NCBI RefSeq assembly: GCF_036346855.1
Contig: NZ_CP107841.1
Span: forward strand, 9,862,001-9,926,000
Direction: 5' to 3'
Source of the DNA: Streptomyces europaeiscabiei
Lineage (GTDB): Bacteria; Actinomycetota; Actinomycetes; Streptomycetales; Streptomycetaceae
DNA: 64,000 nucleotides
The notes beneath the pieces were generated by a model that did not search any database, was not told the origin of the DNA, and saw only the letters and a list, made by a program, of their open reading frames with translations. Positions 36,957 to 45,210 of the stretch are shown here, in pieces. Position 1 is the stretch's first letter; each line of letters starts with the position of its first letter. The position numbers and the translations under genes were made by a program.

Positions 36957-36985
36957 TGAGCTTTGAGCTTTGAGCTTTGAGCCTT
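36957..36985. repeat. 7-bp tandem repeat
   Basis: Three to four copies of TTTGAGC (last one as CTTGA) directly after the hydrolase region. The stretch 36849-37115 contains only this repeat and a weak 42-codon frame starting GTG 36845. Confidence 0.7.
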
Positions 36986-37115
36986 GAACCGGACCGTGGT
37001 TGCCGCCCTGGGTGGCAGTGGCGTGCGGGTTCGGTGGAGCGGTGGCTGATGTCGGCGGTCGTTGTGGGCGCAGGGTTCGACAAGAACCCGAAGCCGTCTC
37101 CTTCCTACCGGCTTC

Positions 37116-37490
37116 CTACCGGCCGATGCTGGCGCACGTTACGGCACCCTCGGCCCGACAGGACCAGCAATTCCCGCCTTGGCAACGGCCCGCTCCCGTG
37201 GCTGGAGGTCGCCGTCGCGTCCTGCTGAGTTCCTGTGCAGGTCGGTACAGGTTCTGGGCGGCGTACATGGCAGCGAGGGTACGGAGCAGGAGGCGGAGCG
37301 CGGTTTCGGGCAGGTGGGGCTGGAGGCGGGAGCCGAGGCAGCCGTCGATGAGGCCGCCGAGGCCCAGCCGCCAGTCGGGTGCGATGGGGCCGGGGCCGGC
37401 CTGGGCCAGTGCCGGGTGGGCGGCGGCCCCCGGAGACGGAGGTGGTGAAGGTCGCGGCGAGCGTGGCCGTTGCGACGCGGGCCATGGGCA
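37116..37490 (-). pseudogene. Unrecognised, frameshifted protein remnant
   Basis: Two minus-strand frames must be joined to obtain protein-like sequence. The upstream part reads MPMARVATATLAATFTTS. A shifted frame then gives IAPDWRLGLGGLIDGCLGSR and continues LLLRTLAAMYAAQNLYRPAQE to a stop at 37118. The second part has regular helical character and good codon bias. I do not recognise the family. There is no intact start, so it is probably a decayed gene. Confidence 0.35.
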
Positions 37491-37675
37491 TGCCGCGCGC
37501 GGCGAGGATGGGGTGTCGTATCAGTGAGCCCAGAAGCCGCCAGTTGTCGATCCGCAGACGCTATGACTCCAAGGTCAGTAACGACTGCGACACCCAAGGC
37601 ACCTCGATCACTTCGGAGTAGTGCGGCGGGTCGCGAAGTGTTCCCCGCCGCAGGGGCCGATATCAGCGTGTGCGG

Positions 37676-38371
37676 CTACTTCGCCGGCTGGGCCGCTTCC
37701 AGGAGCTGCTTCACCACGGCCGCGTTCTTGCCGTGGGCTTTCTTCTCCAGGCCCTGAAGTCCACCGGCGTTCTCGCCGGTGCTGGTCTTCCCGGCGCTCT
37801 CGCCGGTGCCGACCTTCCCGTCGTCGTAGGGCATCGCGTGCGAGGTGGCGCCCCACTTGCCGTCATCGCCCTTCACCAGCAGGGCGATGTACTTGTGGCC
37901 CTCCTCGTAGCGGGGCTCGCCCTGCCAGGCGAACTCCCGCTCGCTGCCGCCCTCCCACCACCAGCCCAGGAGCTCGACCGGGTAGGTCTTTGGCGCGGCC
38001 TCGGCACCGGGCTTGGACCACAGAACCTGATCGACCTTCATCGTCGCGGTGCGCGGGATGTGCCCTTCACCGTTGTCCTTCTTGTCCTTTGGCAGCGCAC
38101 CCCTGCGTTCGCTGCCGGGCGCCATCTCGATCACGACGGCGTGGTCGCCGTGCGTGACCCAGTCGGACGCGGTCAGGGTCGGGAACCCCGCCAACATGTG
38201 GGCCGCGACCGCCGGCGGCCCCTCGCCACCGCCATTGGCGGTGGCGACACCGGCGAACGTCCCACCGGCCACGGCAGCCACCGCGACAGCAAGAGCAGTC
38301 AAGCGCCCGCGCCGGGTCACGGGCAGCCACCGCCGGCCCGCAGCGGACTGGTCACTCTTCACACGAAACAT
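37676..38371 (-). CDS. Secreted protein, unknown function
   Basis: 231 residues from ATG 38371 (AGGGAAAG site). A basic N-terminus and a helix (LTALAVAVAAVAGGTFAGVATA) form a signal peptide or anchor. The mature part is hydrophilic, with GDHAVVIEMAPGSER, KVDQVLWSKPGAE, PVELLGWWWEGGSERE and YIALLVKGDDGKWG segments, and a Gly/Thr/Ser-rich region near the C-terminus (STGENAGG). It follows the metzincin gene by 83 bases on the same strand, so the two may be cotranscribed; it could be a partner or inhibitor, but this is a guess. Confidence 0.65.
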   Translation of the reverse strand: MFRVKSDQSAAGRRWLPVTRRGRLTALAVAVAAVAGGTFAGVATANGGGEGPPAVAAHMLAGFPTLTASDWVTHGDHAVVIEMAPGSERRGALPKDKKDNGEGHIPRTATMKVDQVLWSKPGAEAAPKTYPVELLGWWWEGGSEREFAWQGEPRYEEGHKYIALLVKGDDGKWGATSHAMPYDDGKVGTGESAGKTSTGENAGGLQGLEKKAHGKNAAVVKQLLEAAQPAK

Positions 38372-38454
38372 GAAACGGCTTTCCCTCATGTGGTCTGGTA
38401 CAGCCCGACGCCTCGACGGCCGCCCGGCAGAATCGGTGCCCGCAGCAGGGCCGG

Positions 38455-39135
38455 TCACGGCTTGACGTAGACATCGTTGATCTGGCCGACGTTGTGCGAC
38501 CCGAGATTCGTCCAGGAAATCAACTGCTCAGCGGAGCCACCCGTGCGCATGCAGCCCAGGTCGCTGTCCGCATAACTTTGCGCGGGTGAGGCCTCGCCCC
38601 CGTGGGTGAGGCCGACGGCATGCCCGGTTTCGTGGCAGACAACGGCCTTCCAGGGGTTCGCCGACCCGCCACCCATGTTGTCGAAGCTGATGTGGTGCTG
38701 GTCGCACTCGTACTCGCTCGCGGCGTCATTGCACCAGGTCACGCCATTGACACCGGCGGCAAGACTCGGGTCGTTCCAGTCGAAGATGATGTCCGTCTCG
38801 GACGAGCCGTCGTACTGCATTTCACTGCCCGTGTGCTCGTGCCGTTCGAGATCGGTGGGCCCGTACTCATCCCCAAGCACTTCGCGCACATCGTTGTCGT
38901 CGGCGGTGGTCATGCCCGCCTCGATGCCGAAAGTCGGGTAGCCGTTGTCGGTCCGACAGCAATAGCCGTCGTCCTCACAGTCCCAGTACGTGTTGTCGGC
39001 CTTGTGCATGTTGTCGAAGCTCGCCGCCTGGGCGGTCAGCACAGCGCCGACAAACAGGGCGCCGGCCATGGCCATGACCGTGAAGATTTTTCTCGCGCTC
39101 CGCTGGAGGAGTACCTGCACGCGTTTGCCCCTCAT
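38455..39135 (-). CDS. Secreted metzincin-type zinc protease
   Basis: 226 residues from ATG 39135 (GGAAGTCG site). The signal peptide is FTVMAMAGALFVGAVLTAQA. The zinc-binding motif is HETGHAVGLTHG, an exact HExxHxxGxxH metzincin signature, followed by a CMRTG segment that may hold the Met-turn. Several cysteines (DCEDDGYCC, WCNDAASEYECD) suggest disulphides. It is small, like snapalysins and matrixin-like bacterial proteases, but is not obviously either. A lower-GC promoter region lies upstream (39136-39270). Confidence 0.8.
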   Translation of the reverse strand: MRGKRVQVLLQRSARKIFTVMAMAGALFVGAVLTAQAASFDNMHKADNTYWDCEDDGYCCRTDNGYPTFGIEAGMTTADDNDVREVLGDEYGPTDLERHEHTGSEMQYDGSSETDIIFDWNDPSLAAGVNGVTWCNDAASEYECDQHHISFDNMGGGSANPWKAVVCHETGHAVGLTHGGEASPAQSYADSDLGCMRTGGSAEQLISWTNLGSHNVGQINDVYVKP

Positions 39136-39269
39136 CGACTTCCGGCCGATTCCTCCCCCGGCCGGGTGCAGGCGTTCGACTATATCTTTACAACATCATC
39201 TCTCGGCATGGAAGATCATGCTCCCGTTGTGAATGACCGTCAGAAACGTGATTTCGCAATGTTTGCCCA

Positions 39270-39475
39270 CTTTTAATGGGCTGGTTGGCCGCCCTCCCGC
39301 ACCACCGGTTTCCCCCTCGAACGCGGTGTCGTCGGGAACGGCGAGGCCGCAGCGACGATCTCGGGAAAGGCCGCCATCAGGCCTCCACCGGGGCGGGAAC
39401 GGATCAGGATCCGGCCGCCGGGCCACCTCCCAGCAGTGCCCGGTAGCCGTCCCACTACGGTTCCGCCGCGTGTTC
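39270..39475 (-). pseudogene. Relic of an ATP-dependent DNA ligase
   Basis: On the minus strand the sequence EP-stop-WDGYRALLG, then (after a frameshift) WPGGRILIRSRPGG and MAAFPEIVAAA, then PDDTAFEGE in a third frame, reproduces the N-terminal nucleotidyltransferase core of bacterial ATP-dependent DNA ligases (motif I KWDGxR and the region before motif III). The catalytic Lys codon is TAG. At least two frameshifts are present and the rest of the gene is missing. Confidence 0.6.
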
Positions 39476-39593
39476 CGGATGGAGTACGCAGTCGGGTGTG
39501 GGGGTGGCGAGCATCGGCTCCGGCAGGGACCAGGTCGAGGACATGGTCGAAGGTGTTCCACCGTGAGCAGGCGACGGGGCGGGTGTCGCCCGG

Positions 39594-39719
39594 TCAGCGG
39601 ATGCGTGGCAGGGCCTTGTCCGGGTGCGCGGTCTGTACGTATTTCACCGCGACGCCGGGGTGAATGCCGAACAGCCGGACGAGGTGCACTGGGTCGGCGG
39701 TCTGCTGGGCCTCGTAGAG
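39594..39719 (-). pseudogene. C-terminal half of an integrase-like gene, split by insertion
   Basis: Minus-strand frame ending LYEAQQTADPVHLVRLFG, then VKYVQTAHPDKALPRIR and stop. The FGI-HPGVAVKYV pattern is the usual C-terminal end of a class of long actinobacterial integrase-like proteins. The frame continues seamlessly from the fragment at 45211-45430 if the Tn554-like element between them is removed (see findings). Both parts are relics. Confidence 0.7.
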
Positions 39720-39941
39720 TTTACCGACCGCGGGAGCTCGGATACCGGCTCTGAACTGCGACGATTCATAGACTACATGTCCGTGTCGGCGAGTTGGGAT
39801 CGTTGTTGTCGCTCGTTCGTGTGGTCGTCGTGCCGCGAGCGGGAGCACGGTGCGCGAGGCTCGCAGCGCCGGGGGTGCCTGGGCCCCCGTCCCGTTGCAA
39901 ACCAGTCGCCCAGGGGGCGTGGGGTCGGACACGATACGGCC

Positions 39942-40730
39942 ATGACTAGCAATCTCTTGCTTGGCCGGGCCCGGGAGCTATGGAGTGAGCTGGCGGTGAC
40001 GCCAGTGAAGTTCTCCTCCTCAGAGGGGGCGAACATTGTGGTCTCGCCTGCCTCGCAGTTGTGTCCGCCGTTGTGGACGGGGGTCGTGGTCCTCGGCGGC
40101 GCCAGCATCGTCACCGTGCCGAGCGTGCAGGTCGCCGAGCTGATGGCGGGCGCTTCAAGGAAGCTGTCCAATGAGGAGCTCGTCGACGAGGGTCGCTTGC
40201 GTGAAGTGTTGCCCGTCCTCGACGTACTTGGGCCCGCGTCCCTCCTCTATCTCGACCGCGCCGACTTCTTTCCTGTGCAAGGAGGCGCCGCTGTCGAGAA
40301 GGTGACGTGCGGCGACGATGAGCTGGCCGAGCTCCTGGCCCGCGCTGGTGAAGAGGACGCCGGCGAAAGCGGCTTGGAGGACATCACGTCTCCCGCATTC
40401 GTCCTCCGTGACGGTGACAAGGTGGTTGCCGCGGCCGGCTACCAAGCTTGGCCTCGGTCGGTGGCTCACCTCAGTGTGTTGGTTGAACCGGACCATCAAG
40501 GCCGGGGGCTGGCGCGGGTCGTGGCGTCTGCGGCGGTGGCCCATGCACTGGACGCCGGGCTGCTTCCGCAATGGAGAGCACGGCCGTATCCGTCAAGGCG
40601 TGTGGCGCTTGCGCTGGGCTTCCAGGAGCTGGGTTCCCAGCTCAGCATTCGCCTCGGCGACGGCGGCCCGCCAGCCTTGGCCGGTGAGCCGCCATCTGAA
40701 CTCGACCGAGCTGATTCAACGCACCGTTGA
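39942..40730 (+). CDS. GNAT-family acetyltransferase (transposon cargo)
   Basis: 262 residues from ATG 39942. The N-terminal half has no recognised fold. The GNAT domain occupies about residues 150-245: SPAFVLRDGDKVVAAAGYQ, then the acetyl-CoA loop VLVEPDHQGRGLARVVAS and LALGFQELGSQLSIRL. It is the only non-recombinase gene in the element, and its 3' end overlaps that of the DUF6262 gene by 15 bases (tail to tail). GNAT enzymes acetylate amines, including antibiotics, so a resistance role is possible but unproven. Confidence 0.8.
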   Translation: MTSNLLLGRARELWSELAVTPVKFSSSEGANIVVSPASQLCPPLWTGVVVLGGASIVTVPSVQVAELMAGASRKLSNEELVDEGRLREVLPVLDVLGPASLLYLDRADFFPVQGGAAVEKVTCGDDELAELLARAGEEDAGESGLEDITSPAFVLRDGDKVVAAAGYQAWPRSVAHLSVLVEPDHQGRGLARVVASAAVAHALDAGLLPQWRARPYPSRRVALALGFQELGSQLSIRLGDGGPPALAGEPPSELDRADSTHR

Positions 40731-41300
40731 GTCGGCGATCTGGGCTTCGAGGTCGGCGACGCGTCGGTCCTGGAAGCGGAGATTTGAGCGCGCGGCTTTG
40801 AGTCGTTCGTCGAGAGTGCGGTTGTCGGTGGTGAGCTGGCGGACCCGTTGCTTGAGTGTGGTGTTCTCGGTGGTGATCCGCTGGATCGCCTCCTCTGTCC
40901 ACTCGGCCTGCAAGTCGCGGATCTGGCCGAGGAGTTTGCCGATGTGGGTGCGCTGGGTGAGGATCTCAGCGTGGGCGGCGTTGAGGGCGTCCTCGGCGTT
41001 CAGCGCGCGTTGACGCCAGGTCGCCTCGTGCTCGTTGTCCTGGTCGGCGAGCATCTGGGACCGGCGTTCGCCGGTCTTGGCCATGGCGGTGGCGACCGCG
41101 GTCCTGGCCTCGGGATTGTCGTAGAGGAAGGTGCGCGAGACGTCCGCGCGGCGGGCGACGGCGGCGACGCTGACCTGGGCCTTCTCCCGCCGGATCCGAG
41201 CGATGGCCTCGTGAACCCGCTGGAGGGCGGCCTCTGCTCTGCGACGGCGGGCCGCCAGGGCGGCGGCTGTGCGAGGTTCCGGGACGGTGGCGGGGTTCAT
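40716..41300 (-). CDS. DUF6262 protein (TnpC-like)
   Basis: 194 residues from ATG 41300, overlapping the TnpB-like stop (ATGA). A helix-turn-helix-like N-terminal part (VSVAAVARRADVSRTFLYDNP) leads to a long coiled coil (AEDALNAAHAEILTQRTHI through LRFQDRRVADLEAQI). This is DUF6262, the companion of paired tyrosine recombinases in Tn554-like elements, where TnpC aids orientation and frequency of transposition. It is the last gene of the transposition operon. Confidence 0.88.
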   Translation of the reverse strand: MNPATVPEPRTAAALAARRRRAEAALQRVHEAIARIRREKAQVSVAAVARRADVSRTFLYDNPEARTAVATAMAKTGERRSQMLADQDNEHEATWRQRALNAEDALNAAHAEILTQRTHIGKLLGQIRDLQAEWTEEAIQRITTENTTLKQRVRQLTTDNRTLDERLKAARSNLRFQDRRVADLEAQIADSTVR

Positions 41301-43906
41301 CTGCGTGCTTCCTCGTCGTCGGCCGTTGTGTACTCGTCGCTGTACTCGCCCTCGTCGTGTCCAGCGGCGAGGTCGGTGGCGCGGAAGGCGGTGGACCACA
41401 CGCGGTGGAAGTAGTCCTGGGGTTTGCGCAGGTCTAGGGCGAGGGCGTCATCGAGAAGGCCGAGGCCGGACAGGGCCTTCTCCAGGCCGTCGATGGCGCG
41501 GGCGGTGGGCTCGAAGTACTGGTGGAGGTAGTCGGCGGTCGCGTCGTCCGGGGCACCTTCGGCCAGCAGCCGCCACTGCTCGCGTTTGCGGCGCCAGTAG
41601 AGAAGGTCGGCGCCGGACAGGACGAACTTGTCGCAGTTGTGGCAGTCCAGGTTCCACGGACAGGCACCGCCGTCGACGACGGGCTGGAAGGTGCAGAAGC
41701 CGCCCTCGGCCGGGGTACTGCGGCGGGACAGATCGATGGCCATGGCCTGGGCCTGTTCGCGGGTGAGCGGGGTGGCCTCCCCAGCGAGGAGTTCACCAGG
41801 TTGGGCGGTGCCCGGGCCGGCGACCCAGACGCGCTGCAGCACGTCCTCCAGATCAGAGCTGGTCAGGTGGACATAGTGCTCGGCCATGCGGTCGGAGACC
41901 TGACCGAGGTAGCGGCGGATGTGCGTCAAGGTGGCCCCGGCCCGCAGCAGGCTGGTGGCCAGAGTATGCCGGGCCTGGTGCGGAACGTACTGGCCGAGGT
42001 CAAGCTGTCCCAGCCAGCGGCGGAAGCCGCGGTGGAACCAGCTATAGGTGAGGGATTCCTCCCCACCGAGGTTGCGGACCCGGGTGGGGAAGAGAGCCAT
42101 ACGGGTCCGTTCCGACCGGGTGGGCTGGCGGCCGTGCCGGGCTGCGAACCGGGCCAGAGTCTTTCGCTGACGCTCGGCGAGCACCTTGTAGAGGTAGTCG
42201 GGGATGCGAATGGCGACGTCGTAGTTGCCGACCTTGGTCTGATCGTGCCAGAACATCGCCAGTCCGCCATACCTGCCGATGCAGTCCAGCGGCACCTTCA
42301 GGACCTCACCGCTGCGGCGGCCGGTGATGATGATCGTCTCCCAGATGTCCCTCATGCCCTGGTCCAGCGGGTCATAAGTCTCCGCGAGTTGAGCCAAGTT
42401 GCTCTCATCGGCAAGAGCACGTGCGACGTCGTCGGGGAACGGGCGGCGAGAGGGTCGCGGCGCTTCCCCACCGGCAGCCGGCATGGCGGCAACAAAAGCG
42501 TGGCCAAGCCCCAGATCGTGCACCTGTCCGGACTCCAGCGCCTCGCGCAGGAGCTTGCGGGTGTAGTTGAAGACGGGTCTGCGCGTGTTCGTGGTGACGA
42601 TCGACGGTGTTCCATCGGCGCGTTTCATCACCAAGGACGGCAGGCCGTTGCGTTCACGGTGCCGCTGGTCAGCAACGAACCGCGTCATGTGCTCTTCGCG
42701 CAGCAGGGAGGGATCATGGCCCCCGCCGGGTGCGTCGACCTCAAGAAATGCGCTCAGCTCGGTGATCGCCCGGCGGATCTGGTCGAACGGGCTCCTGCTG
42801 CGAGGGCACTGTGGGGAGCGCATCAGGGCAGCCAGGTAGTCCCACAAGAGATCACGCAGCCAGCGTTGAGACACCCCAGTCAGGTCGAAGTGGCCGCGCC
42901 GGTGCGGAATGCGAATCCCGAAGTGCTCGGTCTCGATGAACCCTGCTTCCCGGGTGTCAGCCGGAGCGAAGTAGACCAACCGGAGCGTGTTGGACATCTC
43001 GCGGGCCACCAGGCCCGTCGACCGGCGCTCTCCTCCGATGCTCAGGTCGGTGAGGGAGCTCAGTTCGTGGCCGCGGCATGAGTTGATCAGGTCCTGAACC
43101 CAGGGCAGTTCCCACTTGGCACGCTGTTGCTGGGCGTGAGCAAACAGGCTCCACTGGACCTCAGCCTTGGCCAGCGGCCTGAGCCCGAGCAGATTGATTT
43201 GTCCCGGGCGTGGCACCGGAGTAGCTGTCGCGCACCATCGCCGGAACTCCGCGAGGTCAACGTATGCGACGGGGACCGGCCGCCCATTCTGCTCGTAGCG
43301 TGACCACCACTGCTCCGGCAGCGATACTCCTCCGGGACTGCCGTGTGACCGGTAACGCTCCTCGTGCCACACGCATAGCCCCGTCGGCGCGTGCGCAAGA
43401 TCGCGGCAGACCACGACCTGACATCGCCCGTAACCCGTGAGGGGTTCCTGGTCGCCCAGCCACTGATCGAACCCAGTATCAACACCGTGGGCGGTCCTGT
43501 GAGCGTGCCAGCGCCGCTGATGGCGGTAGCAGAGATGAGTGCCGGCACTCTGAGCAGGCCGGACCAGACAGATCCGGCAGGTGATCTCGTGAGCTCTCTC
43601 GGCGAGAGCCAAGGGCCGGGCGGTGCGCAGGAACTCACCTTTCGTGCCACCGCGGGCGCGTTCAACGCGCCACTGCTCGTTGTGGACCGAGCAAAGATCC
43701 CTGGTGGACGTCCGCCACCGTTCGCATCCGTTTACCAGACACGCCCAGGAGTAGACCGGGTGCTCTGGCGGGATCTGAATGATGTCCGCCCGATACAGGG
43801 GGTCGAAGCTCGGCCCGTTGATCAGCGCGCTCAGAATCTCCAATCGGTCCCGGCCTTCGCGATCCGGACGGTCGGTGTGGAGCGGCAGCAGAGAGGTCGC
43901 GGTCAC
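41297..43906 (-). CDS. Tyrosine recombinase, TnpB-like
   Basis: 869 residues from GTG 43906, which overlaps the TnpA-like stop (GTGA) behind GGGAGAGGA. The N-terminal third has many CxxC/H pairs (ACLVNGCERW, LCSVH, ITCRICLV, LCYRHQRRWH), perhaps zinc-binding. The catalytic core shows the first Arg in ITGRRSGEVL, HQARHTLATSLL (His-x-x-Arg and the second His region) and the nucleophile Tyr in MAEHYVHLT. A further cysteine cluster follows (GACPWNLDCHNCDKF). It works with TnpA to move the element. Confidence 0.88.
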   Translation of the reverse strand: MTATSLLPLHTDRPDREGRDRLEILSALINGPSFDPLYRADIIQIPPEHPVYSWACLVNGCERWRTSTRDLCSVHNEQWRVERARGGTKGEFLRTARPLALAERAHEITCRICLVRPAQSAGTHLCYRHQRRWHAHRTAHGVDTGFDQWLGDQEPLTGYGRCQVVVCRDLAHAPTGLCVWHEERYRSHGSPGGVSLPEQWWSRYEQNGRPVPVAYVDLAEFRRWCATATPVPRPGQINLLGLRPLAKAEVQWSLFAHAQQQRAKWELPWVQDLINSCRGHELSSLTDLSIGGERRSTGLVAREMSNTLRLVYFAPADTREAGFIETEHFGIRIPHRRGHFDLTGVSQRWLRDLLWDYLAALMRSPQCPRSRSPFDQIRRAITELSAFLEVDAPGGGHDPSLLREEHMTRFVADQRHRERNGLPSLVMKRADGTPSIVTTNTRRPVFNYTRKLLREALESGQVHDLGLGHAFVAAMPAAGGEAPRPSRRPFPDDVARALADESNLAQLAETYDPLDQGMRDIWETIIITGRRSGEVLKVPLDCIGRYGGLAMFWHDQTKVGNYDVAIRIPDYLYKVLAERQRKTLARFAARHGRQPTRSERTRMALFPTRVRNLGGEESLTYSWFHRGFRRWLGQLDLGQYVPHQARHTLATSLLRAGATLTHIRRYLGQVSDRMAEHYVHLTSSDLEDVLQRVWVAGPGTAQPGELLAGEATPLTREQAQAMAIDLSRRSTPAEGGFCTFQPVVDGGACPWNLDCHNCDKFVLSGADLLYWRRKREQWRLLAEGAPDDATADYLHQYFEPTARAIDGLEKALSGLGLLDDALALDLRKPQDYFHRVWSTAFRATDLAAGHDEGEYSDEYTTADDEEARR

Positions 43907-45114
43907 TTCCTCTCCCCCCAGACCGTACGGAGCGCGGCGTCGAAGTCCGGGTCGTGGACGTCGACGTGCCCGTAGATCTCGTCGACCATCGTGGCCGAGG
44001 CCCAGCCGCCGGCGTCCCGGGCGATCAGCAGATTGCCGTGGGCGGCGTCGAGAACGGCCGAGGTAAAGGAATGCCGGAAGGCATGGGGCTTCACAAGTCC
44101 CAGACCGGCGCGTTTCCCAGCCCGGCCAAGCATCCGGCGGGCCGCGACCGGCGCCCACGGATGCCCGGTGTTCGCGCCGCGCAGCTGGACGAGGAGCATC
44201 CCGTGCCCGGCCTGCCCGCGCGGATACTCGCCGCCGGTGAGGTACTCGAAGTAGGTGTGCACCATCGCCGGGCTGACCCGCTTGATCAGCCCGCCGGTCA
44301 CCGTCCCGCCCTCGAGGCGCCACGGGTGCTTGGTCTTCGCCTCGGCCCGGTTCGGGTTGCCGGGCCGGTGGCAGATGTGGACGTGGGGGGTGCGGCATTC
44401 GCCGCAGGCCGCGTTCTCGCGCAGGTGCAGGTCGACCAGGTGGAGCCCGCAGAGCTCGCCGATCCTCAAGCCTCCGTCCGCGAGCCAGGTGACCACCAAT
44501 CGGTCCCGGGCCGAGTTCACCACCGTCAGGAGCCTCTCCCGGGCTCCCTCGGGGAGCATCTTTGGGTGCCGTCGGTGCGGGCCCTTCGGCGCGAGCGGGT
44601 TGGCGGGCAGCGCGGACTTCACGTGTCCGAGGAAGGAACGACGCCGGTCCACTCGCGACGGCAGCCGGGACGTGTCGAGCTTCTTGCCGAGTTCGCCGTT
44701 GACGCCGAGGGATGCCTGGTGCAGGTAGAAGCCCTTCAAGCAGGCCGCCGCGGTCGACAGAGCGGAGCGGCCGTAGGGGCGCTTGCCGACCCGCCACGGT
44801 TCTCCGAGCGGCATCCGGATCTCGGCGCCGACGACGCCCATGTATCGCTCAAGATCCCGCAGCACGACCTTGTCGAAGGCCAGGCACTCGCGCTCCAACC
44901 ACCGCAGGTGGTCCACCAGCAAGTACGCGTACGTCCTCTGCGTGCCCGAACCGTCATGGACACGCAGGAACCGGTCCGCCTCCTTGTGGACCGTGCCCTC
45001 GGGCCAGACGATCGTCCACGACCGCCGTCCATCCTTCCGCTCGATCGGCTGGACCCTCAAGTCCCCGACCACCACGTGCCGTACCACTCGTCCTCCGTAC
45101 CGACTCCGGAACAT
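43903..45114 (-). CDS. Tyrosine recombinase, TnpA-like
   Basis: About 403 residues from ATG 45114 (start uncertain; the frame is open to 45165, still inside the element). The N-terminal part is a SAM-like core-binding domain. The catalytic motifs are the first Arg in DGGLRIGELCGL, HAFRHSFTSAVL (His-x-x-Arg) and the nucleophile Tyr in MVDEIYGHVDVHD. First gene of the transposition operon; its upstream region holds an internal copy of the end repeat (45132-45142), where recombinase binding could also control transcription. Confidence 0.88.
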   Translation of the reverse strand: MFRSRYGGRVVRHVVVGDLRVQPIERKDGRRSWTIVWPEGTVHKEADRFLRVHDGSGTQRTYAYLLVDHLRWLERECLAFDKVVLRDLERYMGVVGAEIRMPLGEPWRVGKRPYGRSALSTAAACLKGFYLHQASLGVNGELGKKLDTSRLPSRVDRRRSFLGHVKSALPANPLAPKGPHRRHPKMLPEGARERLLTVVNSARDRLVVTWLADGGLRIGELCGLHLVDLHLRENAACGECRTPHVHICHRPGNPNRAEAKTKHPWRLEGGTVTGGLIKRVSPAMVHTYFEYLTGGEYPRGQAGHGMLLVQLRGANTGHPWAPVAARRMLGRAGKRAGLGLVKPHAFRHSFTSAVLDAAHGNLLIARDAGGWASATMVDEIYGHVDVHDPDFDAALRTVWGERK

Positions 45115-45131
45115 GACAGACGTCCCGGTCC

Positions 45132-45142
45132 CGGTCGGTAAA
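45132..45142. repeat. Internal copy of the element end repeat
   Basis: CGGTCGGTAAA, identical in sequence and orientation to the right-end repeat at 45200-45210 and 68 bases inside it. Likely an accessory recombinase site; it also lies just before the TnpA start. Confidence 0.7.
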
Positions 45143-45210
45143 CGAGCCCATGACGCCAACGTCACAGGTCCAGACGGACATCATGGGCGGCACTACCCAC
45201 GGTCGGTAAA

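Larger units (their letters stand above)
39720..45210. mobile_element. Tn554-like transposon with acetyltransferase cargo
   Basis: A 5,491-bp element. Its ends are TTTACCGACCG (39720-39730) and its reverse complement CGGTCGGTAAA (45200-45210), both bounded outside by GTAGAG (39714-39719 and 45211-45216). A second copy of CGGTCGGTAAA lies at 45132-45142. It encodes two tyrosine recombinases and a DUF6262 protein in one operon, the TnpA/TnpB/TnpC arrangement of Tn554, and an oppositely oriented GNAT gene. Joining the outer flanks at GTAGAG restores an interrupted reading frame. Confidence 0.9.

Noticed and set aside
36845..36973. 42-codon frame overlapping the HIBCH stop (GTGA)
   Set aside because: Composition is Arg/Pro-rich with a repeat-derived end, there is no recognisable domain, and no ribosome site stands out.
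39136..39270. A gene in the lower-GC stretch
   Set aside because: The only frames are short and cross the metzincin promoter; it is better explained as promoter DNA.
43907..44797. Upstream extension of the TnpB-like gene to 1,166 residues
   Set aside because: This part overlaps the TnpA-like gene in another frame and is Arg/Pro-rich; the GTG at 43906 with GTGA overlap and a ribosome site is a far better start.
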